In this document: in pieces, positions 7,630 through 12,390 of the stretch
Numbering within the stretch: position 1 is the first letter of the stretch
How the letters are laid out: each line of letters opens with the position of its first letter
Origin: Prevotella sp.
Lineage (GTDB): Bacteria; Bacteroidota; Bacteroidia; Bacteroidales; Bacteroidaceae
NCBI GenBank assembly: GCA_017632825.1
Contig: JAGBQP010000112.1
Coordinates: 1-15,336, forward strand
DNA length: 15,336 nt
Direction of reading: 5' to 3'
Program-made: the position numbers and the translations under genes
The notes under the pieces: model-generated
What the model was told of the DNA's origin: nothing
Seen by the model: the letters and a program-made list of their open reading frames with translations, nothing else
Database searches by the model: none

Positions 7630-7647
7630 TTAGATGGATGAATCTAA
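7630..7647. promoter_or_regulatory. candidate operator for the OhrR-like regulator
   Basis: Perfect inverted repeat TTAGAT (7630-7635) / ATCTAA (7642-7647) with a 6-nt spacer, 19 nt upstream of the PNPOx-like gene that leads into the MarR gene. A third half-site, ATCTAA, sits at 7687-7692 beside the stop of the preceding peroxidase gene. A near-consensus -7 box on the minus strand (TATTTCTG, 7659-7666, one mismatch) would place the repeat just after the transcription start, where a repressor would block. Function is inferred from position and symmetry only. Confidence 0.35.
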
Positions 7648-7693
7648 TAATTGTTTTACAGAAATAATAAGCTTGACAGTTTTTCTATCTAAC

Positions 7694-8236
7694 TTATAAC
7701 ATCTCTTCGATGTCCTTCTCAAAGTCCTTTGGCTCGGTGGTTGGCGCATAGCGCTTGATGGTTTCACCGTCACGCGAGATCAGGAATTTGGTGAAGTTCC
7801 ACAGAATGTCGCTGTCCTTCTCCACACTCTTGCTCAGCGTCTTCAGCATGGTACGTGTTGCCTTGGCCTTCAGTCCTTTGTATTCCTCGGTGGGTGCCTG
7901 TGACTTCAGGTACTCGAAGATGGGCTCGGCAGCGGGGCCGTTCACGTCGGTCTTGCGCATAATCTGGAATGTTACACCGTAGTTCAGCTGGCAGAACTCC
8001 TCAATCTGTGCATCGCCTTCGGGGTCCTGTTCCTTAAACTGGTTGCAAGGGAATCCTACGATGACCAGTCCACGGTCCTTGTACTTTTTGTTCAATTCCT
8101 CCAGTCCTGCAAACTGGGGTGTGAAACCACACTTGCTAGCTGTGTTGACCACCAGTAGCACTTTACCTTGAAACTCAGAGAAATCAATCTCTTTACCGCG
8201 GCTTGAGAAAGCCTTGAAATCATAAATCTTTTGCAT
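7694..8236 (-). CDS. glutathione-peroxidase-family thiol peroxidase (cytosolic)
   Basis: 180-residue enzyme reducing H2O2 or organic hydroperoxides. It has no signal peptide, so it acts in the cytosol. The tetrad is complete: peroxidatic C36 in NTASKCGFTPQ, Q70 in FPCNQFKEQDPEG, and W146-N147 in WNFTKFLISRDG. C82 (EEFCQLNYG) matches the resolving cysteine of thioredoxin-dependent members, so thioredoxin rather than glutathione is the probable reductant. The catalytic Cys is encoded by an ordinary Cys codon, not selenocysteine. The start MQKIYDFKAF at 8236 is the family start; the frame open to 8443 runs through a promoter and is not coding. It is the first gene of the minus-strand redox cluster and a diverged paralogue of the peroxidase domain in the exported fusion at 4598-5686. 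Confidence 0.95.
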   Translation of the reverse strand: MQKIYDFKAFSSRGKEIDFSEFQGKVLLVVNTASKCGFTPQFAGLEELNKKYKDRGLVIVGFPCNQFKEQDPEGDAQIEEFCQLNYGVTFQIMRKTDVNGPAAEPIFEYLKSQAPTEEYKGLKAKATRTMLKTLSKSVEKDSDILWNFTKFLISRDGETIKRYAPTTEPKDFEKDIEEML

Positions 8237-8325
8237 AGTTCTATTTTTTTGTTTGTTAATACTTGCGTCGTTGTTGTCAACCTTGTCGTATATCCTTAAT
8301 TTGTCGTTTGCGACTTTTGACGGTG

Positions 8326-8355
8326 CAAAGATATGAAGTTTTATTTGTATCGCAA
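8326..8355 (-). promoter_or_regulatory. promoter of the redox gene cluster
   Basis: The minus strand has TATCTTTG (8326-8333), an exact -7 consensus, and TTG (8353-8355) with 19 nt between, the normal Bacteroidetes -33/-7 spacing. It lies about 90 nt upstream of the peroxidase start codon. The -33 element is part of the palindrome ATCGC-AA-GCGAT at 8349-8360, which could be a regulator site. Confidence 0.65.
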
Positions 8356-8483
8356 GCGATTTAATGAAAACTTTAAGAACGTTTAACAATAAATCGTGCA
8401 CGACATAATGGCTTTTTTCATCGAAGAAGCTTAAAAAAAACAAATTAAAACGACATAAACAGTCTGTTCTTGAAAAATATTAG

Positions 8484-8491
8484 TATATTTG
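8484..8491 (+). promoter_or_regulatory. -7 box of the SDR gene promoter
   Basis: TATATTTG fits TAnnTTTG exactly and lies about 100 nt upstream of the SDR start codon at 8594. No good -33 TTTG is visible at 19-21 nt. Confidence 0.45.
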
Positions 8492-8504
8492 TAGTCGTAT
8501 GCAG

Positions 8505-8512
8505 CAAAGATA
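8505..8512 (-). promoter_or_regulatory. possible second, distal promoter toward the redox cluster
   Basis: The minus strand reads TATCTTTG, an exact -7 fit, 14 bases from the plus-strand -7 box at 8484-8491. Its transcript toward the peroxidase gene would have a leader of over 250 nt. No -33 match was found, so this may be chance in AT-rich DNA. Confidence 0.3.
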
Positions 8513-8593
8513 CGGATTAGGGTTAAACAGAAGGAAACGGTAGCTGTACGAAATGTATATAATAATATATAATGTAGATTTAAAGAATTTCTT

Positions 8594-9310
8594 ATGATGC
8601 CACACTTCAAAGATAAGATAGCCGTAGTAACCGGTGGAGCACAGGGCATAGGCCGCTTTATTGCAGAAGAATTTCTGAAAGCAGGAGCCCATGTCTGTGT
8701 GATAGATAAGCAGCCGGGAGCACACTTCGTAGGCGATATAGCAGACAAGTTAGTGCTTGAGCGATTTGCCGAAGATGTTATCGTAAAGCACGGCCATGTT
8801 GATTATCTCATCAATAATGCCCTACCGCTTATGAAAGGCATTGACACGTGTAGTTATGAGGAATTTCAGTATGCCATGAGTGTGGGTGTCACAGCCCCGT
8901 TCTATCTCGCAAAACTCTTTGCGCCGCACTTTGCCGAAGGTGCCGTCATTGTGAACATCTCGTCGTCACGCGATCGCATGAGCCAGCCCCAGACTGAAAG
9001 TTATACTGCAGCAAAAGGTGGTATTGCGGCTTTGACCCATGCTCTGGCAGTCAGTTTATCGGGACGGGTGCGTGTGAACAGTATATCTCCAGGTTGGATT
9101 GATACCGCCTGTACCGTTTATGAAGGTCCTGATGCTATTCAGCAACCTGCTGGGCGTGTGGGCCATCCACTTGACATTGCCAATATGGTGCTTTTCCTGT
9201 GTTCTCCTAAAGCTGGGTTTATTACGGGTGAAAATATATGTATTGATGGTGGTATGACCCGCCAGATGATTTATCATGGAGATAACGGCTGGACATTAGA
9301 TCTGGAGTAG
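8594..9310 (+). CDS. short-chain dehydrogenase/reductase (FabG-like SDR)
   Basis: 238-residue classical SDR, an NAD(P)-dependent oxidoreductase on an unknown alcohol or ketone. Landmarks in order: cofactor motif TGGAQGIG (13-20); NNA (74-76); catalytic serine region NISSS (121-125); YxxxK as Y137-T-A-A-K141; SPGWIDT (165-171); and C-terminal GFITGENICIDGGMTRQM (208-225). D38 at the end of the second strand (CVID) suggests a preference for NAD(H). The length is typical. ATG codons at 8594 and 8597 are adjacent. It is divergent from the redox cluster and isolated from any fatty-acid or sugar genes, so a role in fatty acid synthesis is not implied despite the FabG-like sequence. Confidence 0.92.
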   Translation: MMPHFKDKIAVVTGGAQGIGRFIAEEFLKAGAHVCVIDKQPGAHFVGDIADKLVLERFAEDVIVKHGHVDYLINNALPLMKGIDTCSYEEFQYAMSVGVTAPFYLAKLFAPHFAEGAVIVNISSSRDRMSQPQTESYTAAKGGIAALTHALAVSLSGRVRVNSISPGWIDTACTVYEGPDAIQQPAGRVGHPLDIANMVLFLCSPKAGFITGENICIDGGMTRQMIYHGDNGWTLDLE

Positions 9311-9388
9311 GGCAAGTTTGTTCCCCTTGCTGACTTCACATGAATTGCATGTTTTTCGTGACATAGGGCGACTTAAACGAGCCTTCCG

Positions 9389-9431
9389 AAATACTCCATG
9401 AGAATTTTTCAAAACTCATGGAGTATTTTTT
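9389..9431 (+). terminator. probable terminator after the SDR gene, built from the repeat
   Basis: The 14-bp stem described at 9389-9402/9415-9428 has a 12-nt loop and runs into T-rich sequence to 9431, about 80 nt past the SDR stop. It is low in G/C and so weaker than the other terminators here. Confidence 0.5.
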
Positions 9432-9468
9432 GAAACTCATGGAGAATTTTTCAAAACTCATGGAGTAT
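9389..9468. repeat. phased 21-bp tandem repeat with an inverted leading copy
   Basis: Three direct copies of the core CTCATGGAG-(T/A)AT start at 9415, 9436 and 9457, exactly 21 bp apart and separated by T-rich and A-rich linkers. An inverted copy, ATACTCCATGAG, stands at 9391-9402. The inverted and first direct copies form a perfect 14-bp hairpin (9389-9402 with 9415-9428). It lies between the convergent SDR and asparaginase genes. Confidence 0.85.
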
Positions 9469-9569
9469 TGAATTATCGCTCAATTCCAAGGGACAATATG
9501 TGTATTGAGAAGACCATAGGTCTAGGCCCATAAAGACTATGGCTAAAAGATTACCTGTGGGCGAGAAGC

Positions 9570-10601
9570 TCAGATTTCACCGCGCAGACTCTCGCCCATG
9601 AGACGACGGACAGTAGCAGGATCGTTGGGATAATGAGCCTGAAGAAACATGAGTTTGGTGACAGCCGACTCAACGGTCATGTCACGACCGCTGATGACAC
9701 CTGCTTCCTGGAGGTGATAGCCGCAGTCGTATCGTCCCATCTCGACAGTGCCCTGCAGACACTGGCTGATGTTGACGATGACCTTACCGCCACGTGTACC
9801 TTCTTTCAGCGCTTTGAGCAACCAAGGACTCTGTGGGGCGTTGCCACTGCCGAAGGTGCGCATGACGATGGACTTGAGGTTGGGGGTGTGAATGATGTGG
9901 CGGATGAGGTCTTCGCGGATGCCAGGGAAGAGCGAAAAGATGATGACGTTGTTGTCGAGCCTGAAATGTGGCTTCATGGGCTGCTGCCACCGAGGCTGCA
10001 AGATGCGCTCATGATGATAGACAACCTTGACGCCAGCATCGACCAGGTGAGGGTAGTTGAAGGACTCGAAGGCATTGAACTCTTCGGCACTCTGCTTAGT
10101 GGTGCGATTGCCGCGCAGCAGGTGGCTGTCGAAGTAGATGCCCACCTCGGGCACGAGAGCCCGCCCGAAAGCATCTTTGGCAGCGGCAATTTCGATAGAG
10201 GTGATGAGGTTCTCCTTGCCGTCGGTGCGCAGCTGGCCTATTGGCAGCTGGCTTCCCGTGAAGATGACGGGCTTGGTGAGGTTCTCCAGCATGTAGGAGA
10301 GGGCAGAGGCGGTATAAGCCATCGTGTCGGTGCCGTGAAGCACGACGAAGCCGTCGTACTGGTCGTAGCGGTCAGCGATGCAATGTGACAGGTCGGTCCA
10401 TCTGGCAGGTGTCATGTCGCTGGAGTCAATGGGCGGCTGAAACTGATAGGTATCTATCTGAGTGTCGAAGGCTTTAAGCTCGGGCACGTTGTGCAGCAGG
10501 TGCTCGAAGTCGAAGGGCTCCAAAGCGCCTGTGGCAGGGTTGCGGTTCATGCCGATGGTTCCTCCAGTATAAATAAGGAGAACTTTCGCGTTGTACGTCA
10601 T
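9570..10601 (-). CDS. ansA: L-asparaginase, type I (cytosolic)
   Basis: Hydrolyses L-asparagine to aspartate and ammonia. 343 residues, close to the usual type I length. There is no signal peptide, which argues for the low-affinity cytosolic type rather than the periplasmic type II enzyme. Motifs: YTGGTIGMNR (11-20) with nucleophile T12; HGTDTMAYTASAL (89-101) with T91 and D92; FTGSQLPIGQLRTDGKENL (114-132); and GNRTTKQSAEEFNAF (164-178) with the type-I-like lysine K169. The start at 10601 aligns with family N-termini. It converges on the SDR gene and is divergent from uxaC, with a -7 box 21-28 nt upstream of the start, so it is probably monocistronic. It recycles nitrogen in the same neighbourhood as glnN, glmS and carA, but in a separate transcript. 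Confidence 0.95.
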   Translation of the reverse strand: MTYNAKVLLIYTGGTIGMNRNPATGALEPFDFEHLLHNVPELKAFDTQIDTYQFQPPIDSSDMTPARWTDLSHCIADRYDQYDGFVVLHGTDTMAYTASALSYMLENLTKPVIFTGSQLPIGQLRTDGKENLITSIEIAAAKDAFGRALVPEVGIYFDSHLLRGNRTTKQSAEEFNAFESFNYPHLVDAGVKVVYHHERILQPRWQQPMKPHFRLDNNVIIFSLFPGIREDLIRHIIHTPNLKSIVMRTFGSGNAPQSPWLLKALKEGTRGGKVIVNISQCLQGTVEMGRYDCGYHLQEAGVISGRDMTVESAVTKLMFLQAHYPNDPATVRRLMGESLRGEI

Positions 10602-10621
10602 CGTTTGCGTAAATTTTTCGG

Positions 10622-10629
10622 CAAAGATA
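10622..10629 (-). promoter_or_regulatory. -7 box of the ansA promoter
   Basis: The minus strand reads TATCTTTG, an exact TAnnTTTG match, 21-28 nt upstream of the ansA start. The leader would be very short. A T-rich stretch at about the right spacing could serve as a weak -33. Confidence 0.6.
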
Positions 10630-10652
10630 CGGAAAGTTTCGCAGAAAAGTGC

Positions 10653-10660
10653 TATCTTTG
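10653..10660 (+). promoter_or_regulatory. -7 box of the uxaC promoter
   Basis: TATCTTTG, an exact match, 43-50 nt upstream of the uxaC start codon. It stands back to back with the ansA -7 box, 23 bases between them, so the two promoters share their upstream DNA. Confidence 0.6.
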
Positions 10661-10702
10661 CACAAAAATAAGACTTAAAAACTTAAAAACTCAAGAAACC
10701 CC

Positions 10703-12109
10703 ATGAAACAATTCAACGACAAGAACTTTGTCTTGGAGACTGAGATAGCCCAGGACTTGTATCACAATCATGCGGCCAAGATGCCGATTATTGACTACCA
10801 CTGCCACTTGATTCCTGAAATGGTAGCCAGTGACCATCGCTTCAAGAGCATCACGGAGCTGTGGCTGGGCGGTGACCACTATAAGTGGCGTGCCATGCGT
10901 ACAAATGGCGTTGAGGAGAAATACTGCACGGGCAAAGATACATCAGACTGGGAGAAGTTTGAGAAGTGGGCAGAGACGGTACCCTACACACTGCGTAATC
11001 CCCTGTACCACTGGACACATTTGGAGCTGAAGACGGCCTTTGGCATTGACAAGTTACTGAGCCCCAAGACAGCACGCGAAATATTCGACGAGTGTAATGA
11101 GAAGTTGCAGCAGCCGGAGTTCTCGGCTCGTGGTCTGATGAAGCACTACCACGTGGAATGTGTCTGCACGACAGACGACCCTGTTGACGACCTGCACAAC
11201 CACATTGAGTATGCCGCAAAAAAGGCCCAGGACGATCCCATCATGATTCCTGCCTGGCGTCCCGACAAGGCGATGAATATTGAGAAACCCGAGTTTGCCA
11301 AGTATGTAGAGCAGTTGGCCCAGGTCAGCGGAGTCAGCATCGTGAAGTTTGCCGATATGCTTGATGCCCTGCAGAATCGCCATGACTTCTTTGCCGCTAA
11401 CGGCTGTAAGCTAAGCGACCATGGTATCGAGGAGTTCTACGACGAAGAATATACCGACTCTCAGATAGAGACTATCTTTGAGAAAGCTATGCGCGGCCAA
11501 CAGCTGTCGAACTTGGAGATTCGCCAATATAAAAACTGCTTCCTGACCCGTATGGCCGAGATGGACGCTGACAGCGACTGGACTCAGCAGTTCCACTACG
11601 GAGCTATCCGCGACAACAACACGGCCATGTTTAATCAGTTAGGTCCCGATACAGGCTTCGACAGCATTGGTGAGTTCAATACGGCTAAGGCTATGTCGAA
11701 GTTCTTGAACAACCTGAACAGCGAGGGCAAGCTTACACGTACCATATTATATACGCTGAACCCTTGTGCCAATGAGGTGATTGCCACCATGCTTGGCAAC
11801 TTCCAGGGAGGTGAGCCTGGTAAGATACAGTTTGGCTCCGGTTGGTGGTTCAACGATCAGATGGACGGTATGGTTCGACAGATGAATGCCCTTTCTGTAC
11901 TCGGCCTGCTGAGCCGCTTCGTGGGTATGCTTACCGATAGCCGCTCGTTCCTAAGCTATCCTCGCCACGAGTACTTCCGTCGCATACTCTGTAACCTGCT
12001 GGGCAACGACGTGGAGAAGGGCCTGCTGCCCGACGACCGCGAACTGCTGGGCAAGATGGTCGAGGACATCTCTTACAACAACGCCCGTCGCTACTTTAAG
12101 TTCTATTAA
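10703..12109 (+). CDS. uxaC: glucuronate (uronate) isomerase
   Basis: Isomerises D-glucuronate to D-fructuronate and D-galacturonate to D-tagaturonate, the first step of uronic-acid catabolism; cytosolic, amidohydrolase-like fold. 468 residues, the normal length. Recognised by the N-terminus FVLETEIAQDLYHNHAAKMP (9-28), IDYHCHLIPEM (30-40) with metal-site-like H33 and H35, ITELWLGGDHYKWRAMR about 20 residues on, ECVCTTDDP at about 151-159, and the C-terminal SRSFLSYPRHEYFRRILC block. No uxuA, uxuB, kdgK or polysaccharide-utilisation genes are next to it, so it appears to be a single-gene transcript from the promoter shared with ansA, and it is closed by the hairpin at 12142-12180. Confidence 0.96.
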   Translation: MKQFNDKNFVLETEIAQDLYHNHAAKMPIIDYHCHLIPEMVASDHRFKSITELWLGGDHYKWRAMRTNGVEEKYCTGKDTSDWEKFEKWAETVPYTLRNPLYHWTHLELKTAFGIDKLLSPKTAREIFDECNEKLQQPEFSARGLMKHYHVECVCTTDDPVDDLHNHIEYAAKKAQDDPIMIPAWRPDKAMNIEKPEFAKYVEQLAQVSGVSIVKFADMLDALQNRHDFFAANGCKLSDHGIEEFYDEEYTDSQIETIFEKAMRGQQLSNLEIRQYKNCFLTRMAEMDADSDWTQQFHYGAIRDNNTAMFNQLGPDTGFDSIGEFNTAKAMSKFLNNLNSEGKLTRTILYTLNPCANEVIATMLGNFQGGEPGKIQFGSGWWFNDQMDGMVRQMNALSVLGLLSRFVGMLTDSRSFLSYPRHEYFRRILCNLLGNDVEKGLLPDDRELLGKMVEDISYNNARRYFKFY

Positions 12110-12141
12110 AGAACGTTTGTTAAAACACTTAGACGAAATAA

Positions 12142-12180
12142 AAAAAATCGGCGAAGCCTGCACGGGTTCGCCGATTTTTT
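12142..12180. terminator. strong bidirectional terminator after uxaC
   Basis: Perfect 14-bp inverted repeat: AAAAAATCGGCGAA (12142-12155) and TTCGCCGATTTTTT (12167-12180), with an 11-nt loop. An A-run on one side and T-run on the other make it able to stop transcripts in both directions. It starts 32 nt after the uxaC stop and ends two bases before the next -7 box. Confidence 0.92.
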
Positions 12181-12182
12181 CG

Positions 12183-12190
12183 TACCTTTG
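12183..12190 (+). promoter_or_regulatory. -7 box of the promoter for the small ORF and probably glmS-carA
   Basis: TACCTTTG fits TAnnTTTG exactly. It lies about 200 nt before glmS and 26 nt before the small ORF at 12217. No clear -33 TTTG; its upstream DNA is occupied by the uxaC terminator stem. No other -7 match was seen between here and glmS. Confidence 0.6.
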
Positions 12191-12216
12191 CAGCCGGAAA
12201 TCAACAAAAAGAAGAA

Positions 12217-12330
12217 ATGATGACAAATAAGCCGATGTCTCCAACCATGCTGACAGCTGCTGTAACAGTTCAAAGCAGTTGCGGGCGCTTCGTCGCTTTG
12301 ACGTCGCATTTGTCTAAAAAAATGAAATAA
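12217..12330 (+). CDS. 37-residue small ORF in the glmS leader (leader peptide or small protein)
   Basis: Reads MMTNKPMSPTMLTAAVTVQS, then a further 17 residues ending SKKMK, and stops with TAA at 12328-12330. Translation is plausible: it begins with two ATG codons after an A/G-rich stretch (aaaaagaagaa), the usual Bacteroidetes initiation context, about 20 nt after the expected transcription start. It is rich in Ser, Thr and Val with a basic C-terminus, has one Cys, and no membrane segment or recognised family. The stop codon is one base before the left arm of the terminator at 12332-12368. Inside it, TCAAAGC (12270-12276) and GCTTTGA (12295-12301) can pair, so the RNA itself may be structured. 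It could be an attenuator peptide for glmS, an independent small protein, or coincidental. Confidence 0.5.
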   Translation: MMTNKPMSPTMLTAAVTVQSSCGRFVALTSHLSKKMK

Positions 12331-12331
12331 C

Positions 12332-12368
12332 AAAGAGAGGTTGAGATTTATTCTCAATCTCTTTTTTT
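12332..12368 (+). terminator. intrinsic terminator or attenuator between the small ORF and glmS
   Basis: AAAGAGA (12332-12338) and TTGAGA (12341-12346) pair with TCTCAA (12352-12357) and TCTCTTT (12358-12364), with a bulged GG and a 5-nt loop, and the T-run continues to 12368. It lies only 22 nt before the glmS ATG and after the only promoter seen, so transcripts must read through it to reach glmS. Confidence 0.72.
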
Positions 12369-12390
12369 AGGTACAAACAAATAGAAGAAT

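Larger units (their letters stand above)
8237..8593. other. divergent intergenic region between the peroxidase and SDR genes
   Basis: About 357 AT-rich bases without a supported gene. It contains a minus-strand promoter near 8326-8355, a plus-strand -7 box at 8484-8491, a second minus-strand -7 box at 8505-8512, and two short palindromes (ATCGC-AA-GCGAT at 8349-8360 and TCGTGCACGA at 8394-8403). The sequence ACGACATAA occurs at 8400-8408 and 8450-8458, 50 bp apart. No tRNA, terminator or transposon end was seen. Confidence 0.6.

Noticed and set aside
8237..8443. 69-codon N-terminal extension of the cytosolic peroxidase
   Set aside because: It would run through a well-formed promoter at 8326-8355, and the family N-terminus begins at the ATG at 8236.
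8499..8543. 14-codon ORF upstream of the SDR gene
   Set aside because: Very short, no initiation context, and overlaps a possible -7 box on the other strand; likely chance.
9511..9542. Short inverted repeats AGACC/GGTCT and CCATAG/CTATGG as an ansA terminator
   Set aside because: Only 5-6 bp stems with no T-run on the minus strand; too weak to call.
9633..10388. Open frame of 251 codons on the + strand antisense to ansA
   Set aside because: The asparaginase frame carries all catalytic motifs; the antisense product is acidic low-complexity sequence with no family resemblance.
12197..12390. glmS ribozyme/riboswitch
   Set aside because: I could not recognise the ribozyme's conserved core here, and that class is known mainly from Gram-positives; the small ORF plus terminator explains the leader better.
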